64,000 nucleotides of DNA from Paenibacillus dauci (GCF_000971985.1 NZ_LAQQ01000001.1:1539932-1603931); one strand, 5' to 3'. Positions 37,115 through 46,627 are shown, numbered from the stretch's first letter. The notes: generated by a model not told the origin, from the sequence alone. Translations and numbers: made by a program.

Positions 37115-37326
37115 CCAACATAGTATGTTAAAAGGGGGTCATAGGTTTATTATAAAAGCTGATTGTTAAGAAAAGATGTTTCCTATATTACAGTTCTATT
37201 ACAATAGGTAAAACCTCTGTAAACATGGTGTATGCAGACTGTTATCTCTGCAATCCCACTACCCAGCCCCCATTTGGTTCACACTACGATTATTACCATT
37301 CACACTTTATTTGAGTGTCTTTTCAA

Positions 37327-37785
37327 CTATTCAAGAATCTCGACAAAGGCATTATTGGTACGCAGCTTTTGCACTACATTCTCTACATCCGATTCCATGA
37401 CCGTAGCAGACAATACATATTTCAGATCATCATAATCCTTGTCTGTCGCGTTAATGGCACTCCATGCATCGGTATCATCATTATCATGGCGTGCAGCACT
37501 ATCATCGTCTGTAACTTCGTTACGTTTGCCGTCATTATCGATAATGGCAGTTGGCGGGATAATTGTACCTGGACCAGCACCACCGGATACTCCTGCGGAA
37601 TTACCGGTCACTCCACCTGCCCCTGCATTCAATGGCAACAGCGGCACCATCACACGGCTGCCCTGATTGATTTGCTTGTCCAGACGTCCGACTTCCAGAC
37701 TTTTGACATCAAAGGTCTGAATAGACGTTCTGGCACTTTCTGCCTGATCTTCGGTACGGAAATAAGCCTGAATATGTTTGGTCAT
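37327..37785 (-). CDS. Hypothetical protein with two small domains and a Gly-rich linker
   Basis: A 152-residue protein I do not recognise by name. Residues 1-36 (MTKHIQAYFRTEDQAESA...SLEVGRLD) and 113-152 (DKDYDDLKYVLSATVMESDVENVVQKLR...) look like two halves of a ferredoxin-like fold, resembling stress proteins that sense or bind through such folds. Between them is a Gly/Ser/Pro linker and an Asp-rich stretch. AAGGAGG precedes the ATG by 8 nt. Its neighbours are stress-type genes, so a stress role is possible but unproven. Confidence 0.8.
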   Translation of the reverse strand: MTKHIQAYFRTEDQAESARTSIQTFDVKSLEVGRLDKQINQGSRVMVPLLPLNAGAGGVTGNSAGVSGGAGPGTIIPPTAIIDNDGKRNEVTDDDSAARHDNDDTDAWSAINATDKDYDDLKYVLSATVMESDVENVVQKLRTNNAFVEILE

Positions 37786-37903
37786 AATAATGGCCTCCTT
37801 ACTGTACGCAGAATGGGTATTCTGCCCAGTATTTTATTTGATAGGCTTACAAAATGCGGATCGTATCATTACAACTTGGATGATTGCTTCGTTATAGTGG
37901 CAA

Positions 37904-38410
37904 TTACAGTACTTTCAACAGTTCACGTACAAATGCGGGCTCATCGTCCGGTGTACGTGATGTAATAAAGTTGCCATCGACAATCGCTTCGCCATCTTTG
38001 AAAGTGGCTCCGGCGTTAATCATATCCACTTTGAGTGGTGGATAGGAAGTAATCGTACGGCCTTCCAGCAGATTGGCACTTGCCAGAATTTGCGGGCCGT
38101 GACAGATCGCGCCGATTGTTTTCTTGGCGTTATTAATTTCAGTTACAAAGTTCAGTACATTCGGATCCAGACGCAGTGCTTCCGGTGAAGAACCACCCGG
38201 AATGACAAGGGCATCATAATCGGATGCACTTACTTCAGTAATTGCTTTTTCAATTGTATATTCGGCTTTACCATTTTTGCCGGTTACCTTTTGGCCTTTT
38301 TCAAGACCGATAATATCGGCTTCATGGCCTGCTTTTTTCAATTCATCATAAGGCACCTGCATTTCGGAGTCTTCGAATTCATTTGCTAATAAAAAGGCGA
38401 TTTTGCTCAT
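37904..38410 (-). CDS. DJ-1/PfpI family protein, YfkM-like general stress protein
   Basis: A 168-residue class I glutamine-amidotransferase-fold protein. The nucleophile elbow AICHGPQIL carries the catalytic cysteine, and the LVIPGGSSPEALR loop is typical of PfpI/YfkM. Members act as deglycases, chaperones or proteases depending on the study; B. subtilis YfkM is a sigma-B-dependent stress protein. AAAGGAG precedes the ATG, and a sigma-B-type promoter lies about 90 nt upstream, which agrees. Confidence 0.92.
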   Translation of the reverse strand: MSKIAFLLANEFEDSEMQVPYDELKKAGHEADIIGLEKGQKVTGKNGKAEYTIEKAITEVSASDYDALVIPGGSSPEALRLDPNVLNFVTEINNAKKTIGAICHGPQILASANLLEGRTITSYPPLKVDMINAGATFKDGEAIVDGNFITSRTPDDEPAFVRELLKVL

Positions 38411-38493
38411 GGGATAGTTCTCCTTTCAAGGCTTATGCGTATTATTTTTCAGTTCCTCTATTTTCGTACTTGATAGAGGTGGTCGCTCTGTTA

Positions 38494-38520
38494 TTACCCG
38501 ATTCGGAGGTTGATCTAAAC
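38494..38520 (-). promoter_or_regulatory. Sigma-B-type promoter of the PfpI-like gene
   Basis: GTTTAG, 15-nt spacer, GGGTAA on the minus strand: five of six matches to each consensus element at allowed spacing. Confidence 0.5.
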
Positions 38521-38612
38521 AGTTATACAGAAATGATTCGGAGCCTTGCAATGGGGTATATTAACATTGTCAATAACTGCTAACATTTAACATAATAGGA
38601 GGTGAATTCTAA

Positions 38613-38840
38613 ATGAGAACTCTGGATATGGTTGCTTTGATTCTGCTGATCATAGGCGGTATTAACTGGTTGCTGGTCGGTCTTTTCCAATTCGATCTCG
38701 TGGCTTCCATTTTTGGTGGACAGGATTCCATGTTGTCCCGTATCGTGTACATTATCGTAGGTCTGTGTGCTCTGTATTGTCTTAAATTCTTGTCGACTTC
38801 TAGAAACACAAGAACAGACAACACAACAACACGCGCATAA
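38613..38840 (+). CDS. DUF378 family small membrane protein (YuzA-like)
   Basis: A 75-residue protein with two membrane segments (about 6-28 and 42-60) and the family motif LLIIGGINWLLVGLFQFDLVA. AGGAGGTG is 8 nt before the ATG. DUF378 proteins have no known activity. It is divergent from the PfpI-like stress gene, sharing about 200 bp of upstream sequence, and ends before a strong terminator. Confidence 0.88.
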   Translation: MRTLDMVALILLIIGGINWLLVGLFQFDLVASIFGGQDSMLSRIVYIIVGLCALYCLKFLSTSRNTRTDNTTTRA

Positions 38841-38900
38841 TTGTAAAAGGAATGAGATATTTGATCAAAAAACACTCTACTTATATGGAGCAATCCATAC

Positions 38901-38946
38901 AAAAAAGGTCCCGCTGAACACAAAACATTCAGAGAGACCTTTTTTG
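38901..38946. terminator. Bidirectional terminator between DUF378 gene and dtd
   Basis: AAAAAAGGTC-ccg-CTGAA ... TTCAG-aga-GACCTTTTTT, placed between convergent genes. Confidence 0.85.
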
Positions 38947-39001
38947 CTTTCTTTTTTTCAGGTATGCCTATTACTACTGAAGAGAGATTCACATTTTACT
39001 T

Positions 39002-39460
39002 TTATTCTTCCTTATTGCGTACAGGACTATCGATAATAAATGTTACCGGTCCCCAGTTGGTCAGCGATACGTCCATATCTGCTCCAAATATGCCTTTTTC
39101 CACGACCAGTCCTTGTTCTGCCAGCGCCTGGTTGAATGCTTCATATACCGGAATCGCCTGCTCCGGGCGAGCCGCTTCGATAAAGCTCGGACGTTTGCCT
39201 TTGCGGCAATCACCGTACAGGGTAAACTGTGATACCGATAGCACCTGTCCACCGATATCGGACAATCCCAGATTCATTTTACCCTGATCATCTTCAAAAA
39301 TACGTATTCCGGCTACTTTGCCTGCCAGATAGCGTGCATCTTCTACGGTATCTCCGTGCGTTACGCCAACCAGCACCATCAACCCTTTGCCGATCTGACC
39401 TACAATCTCTTCGTTTACTGTTACCGATGCCTGCTTGCAGCGCTGGATTACCACTCTCAT
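39002..39460 (-). CDS. dtd: D-aminoacyl-tRNA deacylase
   Basis: A 152-residue DTD enzyme that removes D-amino acids, and glycine from mischarged tRNA-Ala. The [19 protein letters not shown] motif and the cross-subunit loop WGPVTFIID are present. I chose the ATG at 39460 (AGGAG 9 nt upstream), which gives the family's usual MRVVIQRC start. It follows relA on the same strand, the standard relA-dtd order. Confidence 0.95.
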   Translation of the reverse strand: MRVVIQRCKQASVTVNEEIVGQIGKGLMVLVGVTHGDTVEDARYLAGKVAGIRIFEDDQGKMNLGLSDIGGQVLSVSQFTLYGDCRKGKRPSFIEAARPEQAIPVYEAFNQALAEQGLVVEKGIFGADMDVSLTNWGPVTFIIDSPVRNKEE

Positions 39461-39500
39461 ATTGAATGTCTCCTCTTCTCGATTACTATGTAGCAAAGAA

Positions 39501-39530
39501 GCCAATCACCGCCATACTGCCGGGATTGGC
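39501..39530 (-). other. Hairpin between relA and dtd
   Basis: GCCAATC/GATTGGC arms with extra inner CGGC/GCCG-like pairing in the 105-nt gap, followed on the minus strand by TTCTTTG. Possibly a partial terminator. Confidence 0.35.
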
Positions 39531-39565
39531 TCCTCTGATCAAACCATTTTTTGTAAAAAGTATAC

Positions 39566-41746
39566 TTATTGCATAATACGGTGCACGGTATATACATCCT
39601 GCACACGCTTGATTTTGTCCACAACCGACTGCAGATGATCGGTATTACGGATCATAATAGTCATATGGATCATGGCCATTTTATTTTTGTCGGAGCGGCC
39701 GGACACTGCCGAGATATTGGTCTTGCTCTCGGCAACCGTCTGCAGCACTTCATTCAGCAGACCACGGCGATCATGACCGGTAATCTCGATGTCCACATTA
39801 TAGTTGGCTTCCACCGCTGATTCCCATTCCACTTCAATAATACGTGCTGCTTCGCTGTTGTCACTTACATCCGGCACATTGGTACAGTCACTCCGGTGAA
39901 TAGAGACACCACGTCCTCGTGTTACATAGCCGACAATATCATCGCCCGGTACCGGGTTACAGCATCGTGCAAAGCGAACGAGCAGATTGTCTACACCCTT
40001 GATGCTGACACCGTGGGTTGGACGACTGCGCTTCTGTTGTTCCGGCGCACTTTTCACTTCCTTGACCTGGGAAGTCAGCTCGATAATGCTGGCTTCTTCC
40101 TGCTCTCTGCGCATCTTTTCCGTAAGACGCGTACAGATCTGGGCAGCGGTAATTCCGCCAAATCCAATAGCAGACAGCATATCCTCGATATCATGGAAAG
40201 CGAATTTTTTGCCGACTTCGGACAGTTTGTCGTCGGTCAGCCATACCGAAGCCTCCAGGTTGAGACGCTTCATCTCGCGTTCGAGTGCATCGCGGCCCTT
40301 CTGTACATTTTCCTCGCGTTTTTCCTTTTTGAACCACTGCTTGATTTTGCTGCGCGCATGGGAAGACTGGGCAATTTTGAGCCAGTCCTGGCTTGGTCCA
40401 TAGGAATGCTTGGATGTCAGAATTTCGATAATGTCACCGGTTTTGAGACGGTGATCCAGCGGTACGATCCGGCCGTTCACCTTGGCTCCAATTGTCCGAT
40501 TACCGACTTCGGTATGAATACGATAGGCAAAGTCCAACGGGACCGAGCCATTTGGCAGCTCAATAACCTCGCCTTTGGGTGTAAATACAAAGACCAGATC
40601 GGAGAAAAAGTCCATTTTCAGGGATTCAACAAACTCCGAAGCATCCTGTGCTTCATGCTGAAGCTCCAGAATCTCTTTGAAAAAAGGAACCTTGTTCTCG
40701 ATATTGCCGCCTGTGGAGCCTTCTTTGTAAGCCCAATGAGCTGCGATACCGAATTCTGCGGTACGATGCATATCCCATGTACGAATCTGTACTTCGGTTG
40801 GCTCCCCTGTAGGACCTACAACTGTCGTATGCAGGGACTGGTACATATTCGTTTTGGGCATTGCGATATAATCTTTGAACCGGCCTGGCATCGGCTTCCA
40901 TAGCGTATGAATAATACCGAGCGTCGCATAACAATCCTTGATATTATCTACGATAATCCGAATAGCCAGCAGATCATAGATTTCGTTAAATTGCTTGTTT
41001 TTGGTCGTCATTTTCTGATAGACGCTGTAGATATGCTTCGGGCGTCCGGACAGATCCGCATCAATACCCATTTCTTTGAGCTTCTCGCGAATACGATCAA
41101 TAACATTATCGATATACTGCTCACGCTCTGCACGCTTTTTGTGCATCAGATTGGCAATACGGTAATATTGCTGCGGATTCAGATAACGCAGTGCGATATC
41201 TTCCATTTCCCATTTGATCGCAGAAATACCCAGACGATGAGCAACCGGACAGAAAATCTCCAGTGTCTCATAGGCAATACGCCGCTGGCTTTCTTCAGAC
41301 TGGTACTTGAGCGTACGCATATTATGCAGACGGTCAGCCAGCTTGATTACAATGACACGAATATCCTGTGCCATTGCGATAAACATTTTACGATAATTCT
41401 CGTTCTGCTGTTCTTCCTTGGAACGGAATTTGATCCGCTCCAGCTTGGTCAGACCATCGACGAGCATCGCACAGTTGTCGCCAAAGCGGCTGCGGATTTC
41501 CTCCAGGGATACGGTTGTATCTTCAACAACATCATGCAGAAGCGCGGCGATAATCGAGATGGTATCCATCTCCATGCCAACGACGATATCTGCAACTGCC
41601 AATGGATGCAAAATATAAGGTTCTCCTGATTTGCGCACCTGTCCATGATGAGCCTGATCGGCAAACTCATAGGCTTCTTTGATACGCTCAAGATCCTTCT
41701 CTTTAATGTAGGCGGACGCCTTTTCAAGTAATCGCTCTATGCCCAT
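39566..41746 (-). CDS. relA: Bifunctional (p)ppGpp synthetase/hydrolase RelA/SpoT (Rel)
   Basis: A 726-residue long RSH protein. The HD hydrolase has HHGQVRKSGEPYILHP and HDVVEDT; the synthetase has YQSLHTTVVGPTGEPTEVQIRT; TGS, helical, zinc-finger-type (RFARCCNPVPGDDIVGY) and ACT (VDIEITGHDRRGLLNEV) domains follow. Both activities look intact. The ribosome site is weak (AAAGGAT 14 nt upstream). A promoter and about 260 nt of leader precede it. A uracil permease and KhtTU separate it from apt and recJ, which adjoin relA in B. subtilis. Confidence 0.97.
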   Translation of the reverse strand: MGIERLLEKASAYIKEKDLERIKEAYEFADQAHHGQVRKSGEPYILHPLAVADIVVGMEMDTISIIAALLHDVVEDTTVSLEEIRSRFGDNCAMLVDGLTKLERIKFRSKEEQQNENYRKMFIAMAQDIRVIVIKLADRLHNMRTLKYQSEESQRRIAYETLEIFCPVAHRLGISAIKWEMEDIALRYLNPQQYYRIANLMHKKRAEREQYIDNVIDRIREKLKEMGIDADLSGRPKHIYSVYQKMTTKNKQFNEIYDLLAIRIIVDNIKDCYATLGIIHTLWKPMPGRFKDYIAMPKTNMYQSLHTTVVGPTGEPTEVQIRTWDMHRTAEFGIAAHWAYKEGSTGGNIENKVPFFKEILELQHEAQDASEFVESLKMDFFSDLVFVFTPKGEVIELPNGSVPLDFAYRIHTEVGNRTIGAKVNGRIVPLDHRLKTGDIIEILTSKHSYGPSQDWLKIAQSSHARSKIKQWFKKEKREENVQKGRDALEREMKRLNLEASVWLTDDKLSEVGKKFAFHDIEDMLSAIGFGGITAAQICTRLTEKMRREQEEASIIELTSQVKEVKSAPEQQKRSRPTHGVSIKGVDNLLVRFARCCNPVPGDDIVGYVTRGRGVSIHRSDCTNVPDVSDNSEAARIIEVEWESAVEANYNVDIEITGHDRRGLLNEVLQTVAESKTNISAVSGRSDKNKMAMIHMTIMIRNTDHLQSVVDKIKRVQDVYTVHRIMQ

Positions 41747-41963
41747 GGAATCGTTGTCGTATCCTTTCTATTCATGAATAACATTTAAGCAGTACTTCCC
41801 TTAAATGTAATGAAAGTGGTCTGTATCTATAAGATAAATGGTAGAACAAATCGATCTCTACCCGTATAAAACATTTATTTGAGCATTTTCGTACGCTGGA
41901 GCAGTGATTTTCGCGTATCCCTGTAGTCCACTTGCAGACTTCAGTCGCATACAAATTCAAAAT

Positions 41964-42045
41964 GGAACCTGTTCATGCTCACTGCGGCAACAGGTCCCTA
42001 AAAGGGGTTTCCTATAATTATGCCTCTTGCGCATAGCCGCGTCAA
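41964..42045 (-). promoter_or_regulatory. relA promoter and leader hairpin
   Basis: On the minus strand TTGACG-17 nt-CATAAT (42017-42045) forms a good sigma-A promoter. Just downstream, GGGACCTGTT pairs with AACAGGTTCC (41964-41998, one G-U pair) around 15 nt. The leader is about 260 nt, long for a non-attenuated gene. The remainder of the 41747-42179 gap shows no further clear element. Confidence 0.5.
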
Positions 42046-42179
42046 CCGTATTAAATGAAGGGTTCATAAAGAATTAGCCCCCTTTTGAAAATCGTTATTG
42101 AAAAAACCATGCAAACTCATTAAGCTATTAAGGATGCAAGGAAGAGAATCGAAAGTATAGAAACGAAGGAGTGGATACA

Positions 42180-43499
42180 TTGCAGCGTGAAATTCAGGTT
42201 AATCAGAAATTGCCACTTGGGCCAGGGTTGCTGTTAAGCTTGCAGCATCTTTTTGCCATGTTCGGAAGTACCGTACTCGTACCGAATCTGTTCAAGGTCG
42301 ATCCGGGAATGATTCTGTTGATGAACGGGATCGGGACACTGCTGTATATCTGGATCTGCCGGGGGAAAATCCCTGCCTATCTGGGTTCCAGCTTTGCGTT
42401 TATTGCACCGGTATCACTCGTGCTGACGCAGCACGGTTATAATGATCAGGGCTATTCGCTGGCATTGGGCGCCTTTATCGTAACAGGGATTATTTTTATC
42501 CTCGTCGCCCTGATCGTCAAATTTGCCGGGACACGCTGGATTGATATCGTGTTTCCACCGGCAGCGATGGGCGCGATCGTCGCATTGATCGGTCTGGAGC
42601 TGATTCCGGTTGCTGCACAGATGGCTGGATTTATCGCTCCTGCCGGGGTAGATGCTGCTACATGGGTGCCGGATATGAAAGTCATTACGCTCTCCCTGAT
42701 CACACTGGGAGTAACGCTGATCGGTGCAGTTACCTTTCGCGGATTCCCCAAAATCATACATATTCTGATCGGTATTGTAGTCGGCTATGCACTTTCTTTC
42801 CCGCTCGGATTGATCGATACAACAGCGATCCGTACAGCCAGCCTGCTGCAGGTACCACATGTGGTCACTCCTTCATTTAATTGGTCGGTGATTCTGACGA
42901 TTATACCGGTAGCTCTGGTCGTTATCGTCGAGCATATCGGGCATCTGCTCGTAACCGGCAATATCGTCGGCAAGAATCTATCCAAGGACCCTGGTCTTCA
43001 TCGTTCTTTGATGGGAAATGGAATTTCGACCATCCTGTCCGGGTTCGTCGGCTCTACGCCGAATACAACCTACGGCGAGAATATCGGCGTAATGGCGCTG
43101 ACTCGTGTCTACTCCGTTTATGTCATTGGCGGCGCTGCGGTTATTGCGATCCTGCTGTCCTTTTCCGGTACTTTTACCGGCACGGTCGCGGCGATTCCGG
43201 CTCCGGTCATGGGTGGTGTCTCGCTGCTGCTGTTCGGCGTTATCGCTGCTTCGGGTCTGCGCATTCTGGTGGAACAAAAGGTCGATTACTCCAAAGCACA
43301 AAATATGCTGCTGACGACTGTGGTGCTGATTACCGGTCTGAGCGGCGCTACAATAACCTTGGGTTCTGTACAACTCAAAGGAATGGCACTGGCGACTATC
43401 GTAGGCATTCTGCTCAGTCTGTTCTTCCGTATTTTGCAGGTAACCGGCTTGTCCAACGACAAGAATGACGAAGCTCCACCTGCCAAGATTCCGGATTGA
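42180..43499 (+). CDS. Uracil permease, NCS2 family (PyrP/UraA-like)
   Basis: A 439-residue NCS2 transporter with about 14 membrane segments; LSLQHLFAMFGSTVLVP and the AYLGSSFAFIAP and FVGSTPNTTYGENIGVMALTRVYSV motifs are those of uracil permeases. It imports uracil with protons. I start it at TTG 42180, 8 nt after AAGGAG; a GTG at 42171 would touch the ribosome site. It is transcribed alone and away from relA. No PyrR attenuator is evident upstream. Confidence 0.92.
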   Translation: MQREIQVNQKLPLGPGLLLSLQHLFAMFGSTVLVPNLFKVDPGMILLMNGIGTLLYIWICRGKIPAYLGSSFAFIAPVSLVLTQHGYNDQGYSLALGAFIVTGIIFILVALIVKFAGTRWIDIVFPPAAMGAIVALIGLELIPVAAQMAGFIAPAGVDAATWVPDMKVITLSLITLGVTLIGAVTFRGFPKIIHILIGIVVGYALSFPLGLIDTTAIRTASLLQVPHVVTPSFNWSVILTIIPVALVVIVEHIGHLLVTGNIVGKNLSKDPGLHRSLMGNGISTILSGFVGSTPNTTYGENIGVMALTRVYSVYVIGGAAVIAILLSFSGTFTGTVAAIPAPVMGGVSLLLFGVIAASGLRILVEQKVDYSKAQNMLLTTVVLITGLSGATITLGSVQLKGMALATIVGILLSLFFRILQVTGLSNDKNDEAPPAKIPD

Positions 43500-43676
43500 T
43501 TAGAAAGATCATGGATAAGCTGGATTGGGTACAGGTTATACAGTGGATCCATTACAGGTTGGTATCCGATAGATGGATAGGTTGACGTTGCTATTGCGAG
43601 TCATACTTTCCGTACATTCCGAAATTGCCGTCATCCCTACACAGAGATAATGTATATGCCTAATTTAGTTCGAATT

Positions 43677-43718
43677 CAAAAAAGGTGCCCTGCGGCAGAA
43701 TCCGCTGGCACCTTTTTT
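43677..43718. terminator. Bidirectional terminator between uracil permease and khtU
   Basis: AAAAGGTGCC ... GGCACCTTTTTT with an inner GCGG/CCGC pairing; it lies between convergent genes. The flanking sequence of the 43500-43937 gap shows nothing else. Confidence 0.85.
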
Positions 43719-43937
43719 GGGTTGTTTTAGTTATCCATTCTATGCAGAAATGATCCATTCTGGATAATATCCATTTTTATTTCCCCCTGGGATATTTGGG
43801 TTCACCGAACCATCCCGAGCAAGTGATTTTCTTATAATACGATCGTCTCAGAATCTTCTGTGCCGAATCGATAAAATGATTATTCGGCTTACGCATTATA
43901 GGAAAATAATTTGCTTCTGTTTTTGATCATGGAAATA

Positions 43938-45131
43938 CTATTTGTTTAACCGGAATACTTTGGCGATTCCTTTGTAAATCCATTTGGATTCTTTGGTCAG
44001 TAGCGGACCGAGAATAGCCAATATCAATACATAAATCGCGGCAAATGGCTGCAATATAGCAGATAGTGCACCTGCTGCACCCAGATTGGCAACAATAATA
44101 GAGAATTCTCCGCGTGACATAATGGTCAATCCTACATTGGCTGAAGCCTGAGGAGAGAGATTGGCCGTTTTGCCTGCCATCATGCCCGCAGTATAGTTAC
44201 CGATCATGGTCAGAATTACGGCTCCAATTGCCAGCCATACCGCGTTGCCTCCCAGTGACAATGGATCAATCGTCAATCCAAAGCTAAAGAAGAACAAGGC
44301 ACCGAAGAAATCACGGAATGGTAAAATGATTTTCTCGATCCGGTGCATGTGAGACGTCTCTGCCAACACCAGTCCGACCAACAGTGCGCCAATTGCTTCG
44401 GCCACATGGATCGTTTCGGAGAAACCGGCGATTAGGAACAACGCAGCGAAGATTACACACATGAATATTTCATTGGACGGAATATTAAGCAAACGATTCA
44501 ACAGCGGTACTGCCTTGCGGCCAACAATAAGGATTAGCAGCATATAACCGAGTGCAATACCTGCCGATATCAGGATCCCGCCAATTGAAGTTGCTCCGCT
44601 GAGCAGCAGTCCGGATAGTACAGACAGATAGACGGCGAGGAATACGTCTTCGAACATGATGATGCCGAGAATCATTTCGGTCTCGGGGTTGGCTGTACGT
44701 TTTAGATCGACCAGCACTTTGGCAACAATTGCACTGGAGGAGATCGTCGTAATACCGGCAATAACCAGAATCTCCTTGAGCTCAAATCCGGTTGCCCATC
44801 CATACAGCAGTCCCAGGGTGAAGTTAATACCAATATATATGGTCCCCCCCAGAGCGATCGAGCGTCCTGCCTTGATCAGCCGGCCTACCGAGAATTCGAG
44901 TCCCAGATAGAACAGCAGGAAAATGACACCGATTTTGCCCATAAATTCGATCAGTTCCGCACTCTGGATAAACCGGAAGTCTACGATTCCAAATACAGGA
45001 GCATGCGGACCGACCGCCATACCTGCTAGAATGTAGAATGGCACGACCGAGAAACGCAACTTGGAAGCGAGCAGTCCTGCCAGAGCAACCAGCAGTACAG
45101 CGATTCCAATCTCAAATACAATATAATCCAT
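43938..45131 (-). CDS. khtU: K+/H+ antiporter subunit KhtU (CPA2 family)
   Basis: A 397-residue protein with 12-13 membrane segments of the monovalent cation:proton antiporter-2 family (VIFLLFYLGLEFSVGRL; ITTISSSAIVAKVLVDL; GIIMFEDVFLAVYL). It begins directly after khtT; the ATG at 45131 has GGGGGCGG upstream and a TTG at 45137 overlaps the khtT stop. With KhtT it forms a potassium-efflux antiporter active at alkaline pH or high K+. The B. subtilis third gene khtS is not present. Confidence 0.93.
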   Translation of the reverse strand: MDYIVFEIGIAVLLVALAGLLASKLRFSVVPFYILAGMAVGPHAPVFGIVDFRFIQSAELIEFMGKIGVIFLLFYLGLEFSVGRLIKAGRSIALGGTIYIGINFTLGLLYGWATGFELKEILVIAGITTISSSAIVAKVLVDLKRTANPETEMILGIIMFEDVFLAVYLSVLSGLLLSGATSIGGILISAGIALGYMLLILIVGRKAVPLLNRLLNIPSNEIFMCVIFAALFLIAGFSETIHVAEAIGALLVGLVLAETSHMHRIEKIILPFRDFFGALFFFSFGLTIDPLSLGGNAVWLAIGAVILTMIGNYTAGMMAGKTANLSPQASANVGLTIMSRGEFSIIVANLGAAGALSAILQPFAAIYVLILAILGPLLTKESKWIYKGIAKVFRLNK

Positions 45132-45133
45132 AC

Positions 45134-45628
45134 TCAACCGCCCCCTCTCTCAAGCAGCAGTTTCAGCGATTGAATATCGTTGCGTTCTCCGGCAATGACC
45201 AGCGTATATCCATCCTGCAGTACATATTCCGGCCCTGGACTGATTTTTTGCTGTGCCGATTCCAGACTGGCAATAATAACGGTTCCCGTATTCTCACGAA
45301 TCGCGAGCTCACCGATACTTTTACCAATACAGTCCATCCCTTTACGCAGCTTGTACCACTCAATACTCAGCTTGGAAATAGAGAACTCTACCTGCTCCAG
45401 CGCAGTAGGCTGGTAACTCATACCGCCGATAATACTTGCAACCTGACGAGCTTCGCGATCATTCAGCGTCATCACAAGCTCGTGGTCATCCGGAGCTGCC
45501 GGTGAACTGTGGTACACCTCGCGTTTGCCATCTTCATGGACCACAATCGCTACTTTCTCGCGATCATCGGTCTCCACCATAAATTTCCTTCCAATACCGG
45601 GCAAGTCCGTCTCACGAATAATAGCCAT
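45134..45628 (-). CDS. khtT: Antiporter regulatory subunit KhtT (RCK_C/TrkA-C domain)
   Basis: A 164-residue cytosolic protein: an N-terminal domain (MAIIRETDLPGIGRKFMVET) and a C-terminal RCK_C domain (GKSIGELAIRENTGTVIIASL ... YVLQDGYTLVIAGERNDI). In B. subtilis KhtT gates KhtU and binds cyclic-di-AMP and nucleotides at the RCK_C dimer. AAGGAGGGGG precedes the ATG. It is adjacent to khtU with overlapping signals, so production is coupled. Confidence 0.93.
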   Translation of the reverse strand: MAIIRETDLPGIGRKFMVETDDREKVAIVVHEDGKREVYHSSPAAPDDHELVMTLNDREARQVASIIGGMSYQPTALEQVEFSISKLSIEWYKLRKGMDCIGKSIGELAIRENTGTVIIASLESAQQKISPGPEYVLQDGYTLVIAGERNDIQSLKLLLERGGG

Positions 45629-45741
45629 ACTTCCCCCTCCTTTTTGTATAAGTTAACATTGCCATATACAGTGTATGCATAATGCCACACTCACAGCATG
45701 CCTCTCTACACTATACGGGGTACCAGCAGAATGGTTTCAAC

Positions 45742-45917
45742 AAAAAGGCGATTTTTCGCCTTTTTCGTTCAAAAAACGCCAAAAAAGACGTTTTTTAAAA
45801 ATATCAACCTGTATTGATAACTTATAAATTGATGATTACCGCGAAACCCTAAAATGAATATTTTCTCGAAATATTCATTTTAGAGCCCTTATTTATGCTA
45901 AATATGCGCATATTCAT
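45742..45917. repeat. Cluster of A+T-rich hairpins and palindromes upstream of khtT
   Basis: A perfect 10-bp, 4-nt-loop hairpin (AAAAAGGCGA, 45742-45765) with T-runs on both sides; a perfect 15-bp, 5-nt-loop hairpin (CTAAAATGAATATTT, 45849-45883); and the 14-bp palindrome AATATGCGCATATT (45901-45914). ATATTCAT or its complement occurs three times. The first could attenuate khtTU; the others look like regulator sites. Nothing else is evident in the 480-bp gap apart from the apt terminator. Confidence 0.6.
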
Positions 45918-46033
45918 CTTCAATAACTGTTATTAAATACGAACGGGTCTTGTTTATATATTCTTATTCGATATGTATCAGGTTATATCTGCAAAAATGA
46001 TCTTGTTCTATTCTTCAAGACACATAAGAGAAA

Positions 46034-46074
46034 TAAAAAAAGAGCACAAGGAGTTCTGCTCCTCATGCTCTTTG
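46034..46074 (-). terminator. Terminator after apt
   Basis: AAGAGCA-tg-AGGAG ... CTCCT-tg-TGCTCTT followed by TTTTT on the minus strand. Confidence 0.85.
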
Positions 46075-46108
46075 TATTCATTTTACCCATTCAGATCCGT
46101 TAACAGAA

Positions 46109-46627
46109 TCAGAAAGGATATTGTGTCAGTGTGAATACTTCCACATCCGGCAGTTTTTCACGGCCGTTCAGATCTTGCAGTTCGATCATAAATGCAGCGC
46201 CTACTACATTACCGCCTACTTGACGGATCAGGTCTACACAAGTTGCGATTGTGCCGCCTGTTGCCAGCAGATCATCGGCGATCAGTACGTTTTGACCTTC
46301 CTGGATCGCGTCTACGTGCATAGCCAGTACATCCTTACCATATTCCAGTGCATATTCTGCCTGGATCGTTTTGTACGGCAGTTTGCCTGTTTTACGAATC
46401 GGAATAAAGCCTACACCCAGCGCATAAGCGAGTGGTGCGCCAACTACGAAACCACGTGCTTCCGGTCCGGCGATCACATCGATTTTCAGCTCTTTTACCA
46501 GCTTTTTCAGTTCTTCGATGGAAGCTTTGTAAGCTTCACCATTTTGCAGCAGGGTTGTAATATCTTTAAAACTGATTCCTTCCTGCGGAAAATCCGGAAT
46601 CACACGAATATGCTCTTTAAAATCCAA
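46109..46627 (-). CDS. apt: Adenine phosphoribosyltransferase
   Basis: A 172-residue purine-salvage enzyme making AMP from adenine and PRPP. The PRPP-binding VLIADDLLATGGTIATC and the FKDITTLL and GPEARGFVVGAPLA motifs are intact. It begins with TTG (46627), supported by AGGAGGAG 6 nt upstream. It lies 27 nt after recJ, the usual recJ-apt pair, and ends in a strong terminator. Confidence 0.97.
   Translation of the reverse strand: MDFKEHIRVIPDFPQEGISFKDITTLLQNGEAYKASIEELKKLVKELKIDVIAGPEARGFVVGAPLAYALGVGFIPIRKTGKLPYKTIQAEYALEYGKDVLAMHVDAIQEGQNVLIADDLLATGGTIATCVDLIRQVGGNVVGAAFMIELQDLNGREKLPDVEVFTLTQYPF

Noticed and set aside
37786..37903. Sigma-B-type promoter before the 37.8-kb stress-type gene
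   Set aside because: A GGGCAG element is present, but no GTTTAA-like sequence at legal spacing.
45629..46030. Cyclic-di-AMP (ydaO) riboswitch before khtTU
   Set aside because: The hairpins present do not match the conserved ydaO segments; only generic inverted repeats are visible.
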